Shown here: piece after piece, positions 22,458-31,556 of the stretch
Layout: each line of letters begins with the position of its first letter
How positions within the stretch are numbered: the first letter of the stretch is position 1
NCBI GenBank assembly: GCA_018857735.1
Contig: JABMCL010002073.1
Location: forward strand, 569,501 to 633,500
Source of the DNA: Alviniconcha marisindica
Lineage: Eukaryota > Mollusca > Gastropoda > Provannidae
DNA: 64,000 bases
Direction: 5' to 3'
Made by a program: the position numbers and the translations under genes
The notes under the pieces: generated by a model
Told to the model about the DNA's origin: nothing
Databases searched by the model: none
Seen by the model: only the letters and a program-made list of their open reading frames with translations

Positions 22458-23959
22458 CATTTGTGCATGCACACATGCATTTGTGTGCCTGTGTGTGAAA
22501 TTGGTATTGTGTTCATTGTCACATGACAGAAAATATTTTGTTTCCCTCCAGAAAAGACAGTGATCAGAAATAGTCATGCTGCTGCATAAGTACTTACGAA
22601 ACCTTTGTGTAGCTGGCATTTTTACAAATTATTCCAGGTGTTACTTATTGGTTGAGATGATTCAACAGTGGTGTGACTGGTTCTTTTCACTTCATGTTAT
22701 GATTGGAGGTAGTATATGTATATGGCTGGTGATGCTGATTGGTTTGATGGACTCATTGTTATAATTACGGTTTGAATGGATTTTTTTAGGCCACGTTACA
22801 ATTGGAGGCAGTATATGCATGGAGATGCTGATTGGTGTGATGGACCAGGTATGAATGGTTCTTTTCAGGCCATGTTACGATTGGAGGCAGTATATGCATG
22901 GAGATGCTGATTGGTGTGAAGGACCAATTGTTGTATGGTATGAATGGTTCTTTTCAGGCCATGTTACGATTGGAGGCAGTATATGCATGGAGATGCTGAT
23001 TGGTGTGATGGACCAATTGTTGTATGGTATGAATGGTTCTTTTCAGGCCATGTTACGATTGGAGGCAGTATATGCATGGAGATGCTGATTGGTGTGATGG
23101 ACCAATTGTTGTATGGTATGAATGGTTCTTTTCAGGCCATGTTACGATTGGAGGCAGTATCTGCATGGAGATGCTGATTGGTGTGATGGACCAATTGTTG
23201 TATGGTATGAATGGTTCTTTTCAGGCCATGTTACGATTGGAGGCAGTATATGCATGGAGATGCTAACAAAGTCTGGCTGGAGACCCTGCAATGACATCGA
23301 GGTAAATATAATTTTATATTAAAAACAATTTACAAATTAAAAACTAAATCATTTTCACATCCTTGTCCCCTGTGATAGACAGCAGAACAAGTAGTCCTTG
23401 TAGTTAAGTTTGTTGTTGTTGTTGCTTGTTGACAATTATAGTAATAATTAAGCAGTGTTGTACAAACATGCATATTAACTCCAGCAGTCCCCCTCTTCAC
23501 ACACCTACAACCATACTGACATGAAATGCATGTACACACAGACGCACATGCACATGCATGGGCGTGTGCTTTCCTATTGCAGTTAGTCTGTCTGCCATTG
23601 CCCACTGAACTACACAGCACACTCAGTGAAACATGGCAGTCTACTGATTAAAAAAAAAAAAAAAAGTGCATTGTGCATCACTGCTCATCTTCCATTAATA
23701 ATTCCTATACTTCACTGGTTGTGAAGTCCAAAAGGTGAAATAGAGTAAGTTGTGAAGTCCAAAAGGTGAAATAGATTAAGTGCTCATTTTACTTTTTTCT
23801 CTCTCCCCCTTACAGGGAATTTTGGTTCAGGTGAGGAGTGAAATTCTCAGTGACCCCAATGCCTCGCTGAGTCACGCTAATTCTGACCAAGCCTACACGG
23901 AAGCAGAAGCCAGGGATGCCTTCAACCGCATGGTCACTCGCTACGGCTGGAACAAATAG
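15408..23959 (+). CDS. UBE2Q-type E2 ubiquitin-conjugating enzyme, nine exons
   Basis: The coding sequence joins 15408-15572, 16491-16613, 17758-17966, 19669-19736, 20064-20140, 20618-20698, 22111-22204, 23225-23301 and 23816-23959: 1038 nt, 345 residues plus stop, all phases compatible. Exons 1-2 form the RWD-like N-terminus (ESW-SVCSEDETVLMKLQDV resembles IWSVESDDPNLAAVLERL of human UBE2Q). A long Asp/Glu tract follows (about 121-155), then the UBC fold with PYSPPFLRVVRPRF and GGSICMEMLTKSGW, where Cys282 is the predicted thioester cysteine. The family lacks the classical HPN motif. Human UBE2Q2 is 375 residues, so length fits. It would accept ubiquitin from E1 and transfer it in cytosol or nucleus. 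ATG context CAAAGATGG is good. Introns 3 and 7 carry duplicated splice acceptors. Confidence 0.88.
15770..15999 (+). repeat. Interspersed element with SINE-type tail (family 2)
   Basis: Ordered blocks (AAACAGCAATT, TGGCGAGG, CTCCTTAACG-like, TTCTGGCGG, CAGTCT..CGGTCTTT) are shared with 31855-32118. It ends with the common CCCTAATAAGC...GTAGACGTAAAGCAACATG tail. It sits in intron 1 of the E2 gene. Confidence 0.65.
16491..16613 (+). CDS. UBE2Q-type exon 2
   Basis: 123 nt, phase 0 in and out, TTTACAG acceptor and GTGAGC donor. Encodes residues 56-96 (SVCSEDETVLMKLQDVMEYL and onward), the second half of the RWD-like region. Confidence 0.85.
16655..16790 (-). mobile_element. Palindromic MITE-like element, single arm
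   Basis: Contains GGGAGGTAATTAGTGCTC, AACAAAGACCTGAGTCACCT and CTCACCTGGCATG...AAATACAAGGTACATAAACT. This is the reverse complement of the arm found at 40945, 41333 and 43880, and one half of the palindrome at 38200-38435. Confidence 0.65.
17385..17692 (+). mobile_element. tRNA-derived SINE, nearly full length
   Basis: It starts with an A-box-like TGGCCTAGCAGTTAGGC and a B-box-like CAGTTTGAATCC. A body with GTGGACACTGTCTTGTGACT and TCTCATCGCTGCCCATCTTA follows, and it ends in the common TTTCTGTGGATGTTAAGCAC tail. It is about 310 bp. An inverted copy at 44303-44620 has better boxes. Confidence 0.8.
17758..17966 (+). CDS. UBE2Q-type exon 3 with acidic tract
   Basis: 209 nt, phase 0 in and phase 2 out. 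The acceptor is GTCTGCCAG, chosen because it alone keeps the acidic frame open from exon 2; the donor is GTATGT at 17967. Encodes residues 97-165 with an Asp/Glu run like that of human UBE2Q1/2 and a following EDLDAEEEPKK. Confidence 0.75.
18147..18345. repeat. 68-bp tandem repeat, about three copies
   Basis: Units contain GTGATTTAAATGGCAAAGTT and TTTGTTTATTGTCTCAGGAA. The AG of TCTCAG falls at 18204, 18272 and 18340. It lies in intron 3 of the E2 gene and repeats an acceptor-like signal. Confidence 0.9.
19296..19362. repeat. (CA)n microsatellite
   Basis: Uninterrupted CA run of about 66 bases, with a looser CA/GC-rich stretch to 19453. Confidence 0.97.
19461..19560 (+). repeat. Duplicate of the exon 4 splice acceptor region
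   Basis: This resembles 19608-19700. Both contain GTTCTCAC(C/T)GATGAACT, an A run, a TTTCAG and TCTTGATATGGACA. The copy's AG is at 19522-19523 and the real one at 19667-19668, an offset of 145 bp. After the first 14 exon-like bases the copy diverges. Confidence 0.8.
19669..19736 (+). CDS. UBE2Q-type exon 4
   Basis: 68 nt, phase 2 in and phase 1 out, with TTTTTTTCAG acceptor and AAAG/GTAGAG donor. Encodes LDMDTFFAAQSANPVSVQRL and AK. This is the segment before the UBC fold (human QASDRLMKEL region). Confidence 0.8.
20064..20140 (+). CDS. UBE2Q-type exon 5
   Basis: 77 nt, phase 1 in and phase 0 out. Encodes DLKMIRLQGDKYGFSAGPRG and NNLFKW, matching the first helix and strand of the UBC fold (human ELRDIYRS...YSVELINDSLYDW). 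Confidence 0.85.
20618..20698 (+). CDS. UBE2Q-type exon 6
   Basis: 81 nt in phase 0. Encodes DVKLVNIPEDTKLGKDLKRY and AQEHKRE (human [20 protein letters not shown]). The donor GTGTGT follows at 20699. Confidence 0.87.
20990..21175. repeat. CA-rich microsatellite cluster
   Basis: CA runs with GCAC interruptions. An AATATCAATAAAGAGCAAGC segment after the central CA run is shared with 19362-19380, so the microsatellite and its flank were copied together. Confidence 0.85.
22111..22204 (+). CDS. UBE2Q-type exon 7
   Basis: 94 nt, phase 0 in and phase 1 out, with CTTTCAG acceptor and GTCAGT donor. Encodes AVIEMEMQFPGDYPYSPPFL and RVVRPRFAFLT, the E2 strand and proline-rich loop ahead of the catalytic cysteine. 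Confidence 0.9.
22367..22456. repeat. (GT)n microsatellite
   Basis: GT run of about 85 bases with a GAGA interruption and one ATGTGT variant. Confidence 0.95.
22691..23224 (+). repeat. 89-bp tandem array copying the exon 8 acceptor and catalytic-Cys segment
   Basis: Exon-like copies start at 22691 (AG lost, AC instead), 22790, 22869, 22958, 23047 and 23136; the functional one is at 23225. The last four steps are exactly 89 bp. Each unit comprises GGTTCTTTTCAG, then the first 40 bases of exon 8 encoding HVTIGGSICMEML, then GATTGGTGTGATGGACCAAT and TGTTGTATGGTATGAAT. Only the last copy continues into exon 8. Confidence 0.95.
23225..23301 (+). CDS. UBE2Q-type exon 8 (catalytic cysteine)
   Basis: 77 nt, phase 1 in and phase 0 out, with TTTTCAG acceptor and GAG/GTAAAT donor. 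Encodes HVTIGGSICMEMLTKSGWRP and CNDIE. The Cys in GGSICM is residue 282. Confidence 0.9.
23816..23959 (+). CDS. UBE2Q-type exon 9 and stop
   Basis: 144 nt in phase 0 after a CCTTACAG acceptor. Encodes GILVQVRSEI and onward to ...NRMVTRYGWNK and TAG. The YNxxxA...GW-type ending fits the UBE2Q C-terminus. Confidence 0.92.
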   Translation, partial: GILVQVRSEILSDPNASLSHANSDQAYTEAEARDAFNRMVTRYGWNK

Positions 23960-24990
23960 GTCACAAGCTGTCAGCCCAGACTGGGCTTAATCCATGCCTT
24001 AACCTTTTCACTGCCAGCATTTATGAGACAACTTATTTTTTTTCCTTTCTGTTTAGCACAGTAAAAGTGAATGTAAATGTGTAAAAAGCTCCATATTTTG
24101 ATGGTTTATTGTTTATGACAGAGATGTAATATGTACAAAGCTCAGTATTTTGATGGTTTATTATTTATGACAGAGATTGATTGTCCTGAGATGACCCTGT
24201 GCGGTTGACAGGATGTTAAAACGCAGATACTAACTTGTGTGGAGATATATATGAGGGTGGGGGCATTGGGGGGGGGGGGGAGGGTAGTTAAAACCTCCAC
24301 AAACAATTGCCCGTGCTCGCCGTTTGTAATCTTCACTGTTGCCTTCTGGGGAGGTCATCGAGGTACCGCGTTGAAAGGTTTCAGGGGAGAATCGCTCTGT
24401 CTTTGATGGCCACCAGTGTTGCAGGTGAACCAAGCTGGTTCATTTTGGTCTCTTCAGTGTTGTCTGTCCTTTTCGTGGGCCTGCCACTAGTTTTTCCCAC
24501 TCGCTGTTCCTTGAAGGATGGGGGCAGGAGGAGCCAGAAGAACTGGCGACCTGGCCGTACCATTTCACAGCTTGGGCCTCTTTTATTGTAGCCAGGGCAC
24601 TTTAATGGCACCAGACAGCTTGGCTGATTATGCTGTGGACCTTCTCACTGGTAATAGGGCCTGTGTATGAGATGCACAAGATCTTGTATTTTGGGATACT
24701 TTTGTATACTTACCTCCTTGTCTCGTCTAAGATGGCCGTCTGTCTTGGCCACTGTACTTCTGAAAAAGGCCATCACTTTTAACTAGTCTGATTGTATTTG
24801 TTCTGTAAGTTTTGAAAAATGACACCCTTTTGGGGGTTCATTAATGAGACTTGTCAAAAAACAAAGCATGCTGGCTATGAAAAGGTTAATGCTGGAAAAA
24901 AATTGTTCATGTGTAAATATTGACGGGGTTGAATTCTCTCAGATAGGTTGTGTGTATATAGATGCAACTGGAATAAAAGCTTGCTAGAAT
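23960..24990 (+). other. Probable 3' UTR of the E2 gene
   Basis: AT-rich sequence follows the stop, with a repeated TATTTTGATGGTTTATT block near 24095 and 24147. No downstream exon is expected after the TAG. The end is placed shortly after the AATAAA at 24972; no transcript evidence is available. Confidence 0.45.
24972..24977 (+). terminator. Candidate polyadenylation signal
   Basis: AATAAA about 1 kb after the E2 stop codon, in a T/G-rich context. Use is inferred. Confidence 0.4.
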
Positions 24991-26862
24991 TGTTTTGACA
25001 AGTGAAGTGCACTTGAACACGGTAAAATGATAGCAAGTGCATATATGTTACAGTACACAGACATTGTTAGAATGGTTTGGAAAGTGTGCATCTTGCTTTG
25101 GTCAGTAACTGAATGTGTAATAATACTGTTAGCAAAAGTGACAGGTGTGTGTGCTTTTAACCACTGTTTGAAAGTGGCCTGTGCTGATTATACAAGAATC
25201 ATTTCAGGTGAGTTTTAGTGCTCCAAAAATTGCCTACATTTAAAAAACAACAACAAATTAAACGTACATTAATAATAATAATAATTGTGGCATCTTAGAA
25301 CGTCCTTTCTCAAATGAGCCCTAGGGGCATACATTTCATACTCAAGTTAAAAAAACAAAAGCAGGAAACGACATCAAAACACACGGTATTAATGTACACA
25401 AATTTATCATCGAACATCAGCCTCCCTTCCTGATGTAGCCGCACACATGCATGCATGTATGCACACGTGCCCATTTACTTGAGGCAGACTGGAGACTATT
25501 GGAAGTTTTAGGAGTAAGAGACGGAGAAAAAGTGAGTCTTGAGCTGCGACTTGAAGAAAGACAGAAAGGTGGACATTTTAAGTTGTAGTAATTTCAAAAG
25601 CCAGAATCACCTGGTGATGCGACTTTCACTTTGTTTGCAACTGCTTGTGTGGGAATGAAAAAACAGTCTTCCCGGGAAATAGAGACAGTGTATCTTAATT
25701 GTGAAAGTATAGCTCTATGGTGCATTTACAGCATGTTTTAAATATTTCTATTATTGTACTGACAGAAACCGTATCCTTTAGGATGGGGTTCTATTAATGT
25801 ACATATCCTTACCCTGGCAGCACGCTTGATACCAATGTTTCTAAAGGGTGTGAAAAACTGTTTTTTTGCGCAGACTTTCATGATTAAACTTCCTATGCCT
25901 CTGCTGAAAACGTGTATATATATATATATATGTGACCCTGCCTTTTAAAATGAGTTAGATGGATACGCGGCCACTTTCTCATTGCAACTTATTTTTAAAG
26001 GGAGCTTCCATTTTTTTTCGATTTAAGGTTTTCAGCAAAATCAGATTGCCCAGTCTTTTTTGCTTTAGAAATTATACTCCTTATGCACAAAATTTATAAG
26101 CTTTGATGTCTGGTTTGTGACTGGTTTTATACACCACTGTCTCGGATACTCAACCAAAAATATGTTCACAAATGTCATTAAAAGGTGTTTTAAATATGCA
26201 TCTGCTTGTTGCTAAGAAAAATGTAGCCGATTTCTCAGAATGAGATCCTGTGGTGATTATGACCTAAGATGGTTATAATAACAAGGCCAATGAACTGATT
26301 TGGATCATTTTTGCACCATTTTAAAAAGAATTGTGCGTTTTCTACTGTGGTATAAGCATCCCAAAATGACAAAAGATATAACTGTGACTCCTTTTGGAAG
26401 GTAGGGTCACATATCTTCAGGTTGATGATGCAGGAGTCAGTAAAGAATCACATCATTTGAACATCAGTAGTACCGGCAGATAGTCAGTAGCAGGAGCACC
26501 AGCTTGGGGTTCAACACCCAAACGTTCTTATGATATAGTTGAGAAGTGGAAGGATGTGTGTCCTTCGCAAACTACATATCCGGCTTTGTCATAACTGTAT
26601 TGATCTCATTTTGTCACGTTAATTTGTATGAATTATGACGCATTTGGGAAGAGACCTGTTGCACCTCAGAAATGAGAATCAACAGTCAATGTGTGCATTC
26701 AGTTCTTGTGTACATACAAGCGGAGTAACAGGGTCAGCTGTTAAGTAAGTAACTGGAGCGAAAGATATGAGAGTGTGTGTGGGTCTGGTGATGGGTGGAA
26801 TCCAATGTTTGTGCTTTGGAAGTGTGCGCAAATGTATCCTGGCTGGCTGGTTTTATATGCCA

Positions 26863-27051
26863 TTGTTTTGGGTACTTGAGCTTTGGTGTCTGGTTTGTGA
26901 CTAGTTTTGTACGCCACTGTCTTGGGTACTTGAGCTTTGGTGTCTGGTTTGTGACTGGTTTTGTATGCCACTGCTTTGGGTATTTGAGCTTTGGTGTCTG
27001 GTTTGTGACTGGTTTTGTATGCCACTGTCTCGGATACTTGAGCTTTGATGT
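26863..27051. repeat. 54-bp tandem repeat, about four copies
   Basis: GAGCTTTGGTGTCTGGTTTG recurs with a 54-bp period (26935, 26989 and neighbours). A single related unit stands at 26100-26155. Because 54 is a multiple of three, minus-strand frames stay open through it with an 18-residue repeat. Confidence 0.9.
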
Positions 27052-27920
27052 CTTAGACCCCCCCCCCAAAAAAAAAAAAAAAAAAAATTTTTTTTTTTAT
27101 CTATTGCATTTATGTGTATTTAAAATAATCCGTCCAGTTTTAAGACCCATTTAATTTGTTGCTGCAGCTGGTTTTGAACAAAGAAAAATATGATCTTGGT
27201 GGTCTGCTCTGTGTCTGAGTTGGTCCTATGATTCTCTATGTTGTCGTCTGTACTTTTGCGCGCGTGGTGTTTCATTTCACGACAGACTGCTTTCTTTCTT
27301 TCACAGTTGCTTGGGATTGCTGCTTTGAGAATGATTTCTTTCATAATTGCTTTGGGTTGCTGCTTTGATTTCAGTCAGCAATGGCTTTTATTGATAGTTT
27401 ACACTGAAATGAGGATTGTTGTAGGTCTTCAGTTGGGGGAACCAAACAGAAGATGCATGCTGGCCTGAAAACATTGAAACTGTACAAATATTTTCATTTG
27501 CATGCTTTATTTGCTTGTTCTATCAATGTTTAATACAAAACAAGTTGGGGGTGGGGGGTGTGGGTGGGGGTGTCACAGTGAATTTGTGTGAATTTGAATT
27601 TGAACCATTTGGTTCTCTGTTTACCAGTGAAAAGCAGAAAATGGTTGGCATGTGAAATGTCTGATGCTCTTTCCACGCCTGCCACCTTTGTTTATGATGT
27701 CACTGATTCAAACTGTTGGGCACAGAATGGTGGCACTCAAAGCCGTGGGGATTTTATTATGATTATTTTTTAACTAACGAGATGAGAAATTGAGTGAAAT
27801 ACTGCTGTGTACATTTATTTTGTTTCTGTCTTTGCTAATAGGGCCGGTGTTCTTTTGTTCCATTCCTCTTTAAGTACTCAGCTTCAGTGTAGTTCAAAAT
27901 GGGAACAAGAAGGGGTGCCA

Positions 27921-27922
<2 letters not shown>

Positions 27923-27993
<71 letters not shown>
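27923..27993. repeat. (GT)n microsatellite
   Basis: Uninterrupted GT run of about 70 bases. Confidence 0.97.
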
Positions 27994-27996
<3 letters not shown>

Positions 27997-29565
27997 GTCT
28001 TAAAATTGGAAGAAAACTGATATTCCCTTTTTCCAGGTTTGGATACTGGGAGAAAATTGATATTCCATTTTTCCAGCTTTGGATAGTTTGATAAACATGC
28101 TGTTTTTACTGAAGGTCTTGGAAAGTTTGGGAATTTTATGATAATGGTAAACAGATAATCTGCAGAAGACAGATTGTGAGAAAAAAACTACTAGGCGGCC
28201 AAACAATGGGTGACCAAAGAAAAATACACAGTTTATTTAACTTGAAACCGCTCCCTGCTTAAGCAAAGCAGAAAAAAGACCCAAAGACAAAAACAAAACA
28301 AAAACAGGTAGGTAAAATTGTCTGACAGTGTTAGAGTGTTCAATTTTGTATGTAACTGAGCACTAACTTTGTCTGGGAAATGGTCTTCAAGTTTCAGGAA
28401 AGTTTGAAAATTTTGAAGTATAAATTCTATATGAATCCTGGACCATTCTTTCCGATGATGGACTTGCATGCAAAGAAAGGTGACCAGTAAGAAAGGAAAC
28501 TTTGAGTGGCTCTCCAAATCATGGTAGGACTTTGTTATAGTATTTCTTTTGTTGCCCTAAAAAACGTGTATATATATTATTTGTATTTTGTACTCAGTTC
28601 CACATGCAGTGCATGTCGTTTTTTTGGTGTTTTTTTTTATAGCTGCTATTTTTAGATATTGAAATTACTGTCTAGGGGTTTTGTGCAAGTGGACCACACA
28701 CTTCTTTTTTTAATTATTATTATTATTATTATTATTATTCCAGTGTCTTGCTATGTGTACATGTGTAATTACGTATTTGTACATTTTAATCATTCTACTT
28801 TCTGAAAGACTCAGGGGTTCATTCCATTGTGGGGTGTTTCAGTTTGTTGTGATGAGACGCAATCTGTGCAGGATGTCATGTTTTAAAATGGGACTTGAAC
28901 TGCAGTTGATTGTTCAACATTCCGAGTCTTTTTATTTTTATAATTTTTTGGTTTGTGCATGATTGATTTGTGCTCATGCATTTATTTGATTAGGCCTGTT
29001 GGTATTGATGCCAAGTGTATTAATACTGTATTTATGTGTGTGTGTCTTTGTAGGAAGTGCTGCTTTGGTGCAGTTCCGTGAGGCATCATTGCAGTCTCAC
29101 TTTTCTCTCCTCTTGACCATTCTCTTACCATGTTAAATGTAGTAACAAATACAAAAAAAAGTAAAGAGATTTTTTTTTAGTGTGTTGGTAAAACAACAAT
29201 GAAAGTACATAGCTACATTTGTAAGGCTGGTTTAATTATTATCCTTATTCTTCCTTTATGGATTGCTTGAATTGCATCTAAGGAGAGATTGCAGTATTCA
29301 GTCTCCTGAAAAGAGAAAACAACGTGTTCATATTGTTGCACAGTGTGCTGTACTGTTCATACAAAGCTGGGCTAAAAAAGGTTGTTGTTTTTTTGTTTTG
29401 TTTTGTTTTTAGAGTTTGCCAGTATTTTCTTTCAGTCAACTTGACAAAATACAAGTGCTTGAGACCAGAGGGCCATTTTATGCTGTCCAGTGGTCATATT
29501 AATTACCAAACTTTGTGAAAATATCGCCTTTGCTATATCCTCCACAATGAAGATTTTTTTTTTTT

Positions 29566-29921
29566 TAAAGGTTCAAAAGTGTTCAAAAGAACACTTATTT
29601 ATTAGGACAAAAACACAATCTGCAAATTGTCGAGTTAATCCCCTTTGTCAAGCTACAAAATGACAAACAACAGTTAATCAATGAAAAATGAGATATAAGA
29701 AGTGAAATAACTTATCTTTTTGGGTTGAGCTATACTGTTTATGAGGGGGGGAAAAACATAGCACAACCAAAAAAAGAGAAGTTATTTCACTTCTCATCTC
29801 ATTTTGTTTAAGTGTTGTTTTGTAGCTTGACAAAGGGGATTACCCTGAAAATTTGCAGATTGTGTTTTTGTCCTAATAAATAAGTGTTCTTTTGAACCTT
29901 TTTTATGTGTTCGGATCTTTG
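29566..29921. mobile_element. Palindromic MITE-like element (family A)
   Basis: The left half (GTTCAAAAGAACACTTATTT, ATTAGGACAAAAACACAATC, CCCCTTTGTCAAGCTACAAA, AAGTGAAATAACTTATC) is mirrored as reverse complement in the right half up to TTTTGAACCTTTT near 29903. A loop of about 50 bases at 29720-29770 separates them. A shorter copy is at 48461-48640. No coding capacity, so non-autonomous. Confidence 0.85.
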
Positions 29922-31479
29922 GCAATCAAATGTAGTCTGATGGCACGTCATAAATCAAAGTGTCTGGTGAAAAGACTGGATTGCTGTGTTCAAGGTCAAG
30001 CTCACAGCAAAGGTCCAACATTTCAGTGAATGTTTGTCAAGATGGTATCTGCTGAACCACTGATCTCTTTGCAACCAGACTAAATGCACTGATGTACTAT
30101 TATAAATAACCAGACCAAGTGCAGGCCAAATGGGCAAGCATACTGACAGCAGCACTGTACAATGTATTCAGTATCCTTAGACCCAAAATGGGTAGGGGTG
30201 GGGGTGAGGGGTATTTTACTGTGGAAGGCAGAGGAACATTGTTTGGTATATGAAGCATGTATGGGTGCACTGTCACCTATATGCAATTTTGAAACAGTCC
30301 CTTTCCGCACCTGCATCAGTCTAGCTGTGTTGTTGCTGTGTGTGAGATGTCACGTAGACCACTGTTCAATAAATGGACCAGTGAACAAATAAAACATGTG
30401 CTTTCAGAGTTTTGTCTGACTGGTTATTTGATATTACTTATGGCTAGTGTTGTGTGATTGGTTGAATGGTTTACTACTATTTCTGGTCATAGTTTAATAG
30501 GTGCCAGAATATGGTTTACTGGTCAAAGCCTGGTGGCCACCGAAAGATGAAAAATATGTTTTTTAAGTCATAGTGTGTTCACTGTGAAAACTGAGGTAGT
30601 TTTCAAGTCATAGTTTCTTGGCTGTCAGAATAAGGTTTCCCGGCCAGAGTTTGGTGGCTGTTAAAAGATGGAAAAAGAGACCCCCCAAAAAAAGGTCCTG
30701 AGGCCTGGAAAAAGAAATTGCAGGGGTCTTTTAATGTGGTCAGATGGACTCACCTTAAAACTCTGGTACATAGACTATATCAGTTGTGTTTTTGAAAATT
30801 AAAATGTTAATAATAAAATTAAAGTACACGCACGCACACACGCATTCACACATGCATACATGCACGCACACACACACACCACATGCACACACACACAAAG
30901 CATTCAGTAACCTTTGGCCTGCATACTCCTTGTGGAGTAATAAATTCTGTCTTCTGCTCTTCTTCTTGTCTGAAGAGAATCTGACTGGAGAAATCTCAGG
31001 GCCAGGCCCTAAGCCTAGCAGTAATACATAACGGTCACTCATCCGGCATTTGGTGACCATACTTGGTTGTGCTAAACTTTGGCTTTCAAGAGCAAATGCT
31101 CTTTCTCTGCACCGTTGACTCTCCACTGATTGTGCTGGTATGGTGCTGAGTCAGATAAATCTCTCTCTTTTTTTATTTTTAAGCAGATGAAAAGCAGTTT
31201 TTTGAAGAAAAGCACCTACATGTGCTTACCTATCAGATAATGGGCCAGTTGGTAAATAAAAGAACTAGTCTTCACAACAAAAGATTTTGTTTAACGGGTA
31301 GCCGAGATCAAAATAAAAAATCAATGATTTTAACATTAGTATTTAAAATGCCACTTGTATTTAATATTCATTTTCTAAAATGATTAAGAGGGAGAGTGCG
31401 TGTTGGGGGGTGGGGGTGGTAATATGATATTTGTTAATGTTATAAGCGCTACTATGTTTTAACGTTTTGAGCGGTGGAA

Positions 31480-31488
31480 ACCGGAAGT
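31480..31488 (+). promoter_or_regulatory. ETS-type site at the ZC3H3 start
   Basis: ACCGGAAGT lies 14 bases before the ATG at 31502. Such sites are typical of TATA-less housekeeping promoters; no TATA box is seen upstream. Function is inferred. Confidence 0.4.
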
Positions 31489-31501
31489 TGCTGAATTCAT
31501 C

Positions 31502-31556
31502 ATGGACGACGAAACAGAAAAAGAACGTTTATTGAAAGAGATTAAGTTTTTAACTG
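31502..31556 (+). CDS. ZC3H3 exon 1
   Basis: ATG in context TTCATCATGGAC, 18 codons plus one base, then a GTGAGA donor. The predicted short N-terminal helix corresponds to the conserved start of the family. Confidence 0.85.

Larger units (their letters stand above)
24991..31479. other. Intergenic region between the E2 gene and ZC3H3
   Basis: No supported gene. It contains a 54-bp array at 26863-27051, a GT microsatellite at 27923-27993, a palindromic MITE at 29566-29921, a CA cluster near 30830-30898 and assorted A/T runs. Open frames are short and without recognisable domains. Confidence 0.6.

Noticed and set aside
22855..23322. Extra open frames repeating GHVTIGGSICMEM, resembling several E2 genes
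   Set aside because: They are tandem copies of one exon start in intron 7, with frameshifts between 89-bp units and no rest of the fold.
24381..24611. Minus-strand frame with a retroelement-like KTSGRPTKRTDN stretch
   Set aside because: Could be the decayed end of a LINE, but no reverse transcriptase or endonuclease motif is visible nearby.
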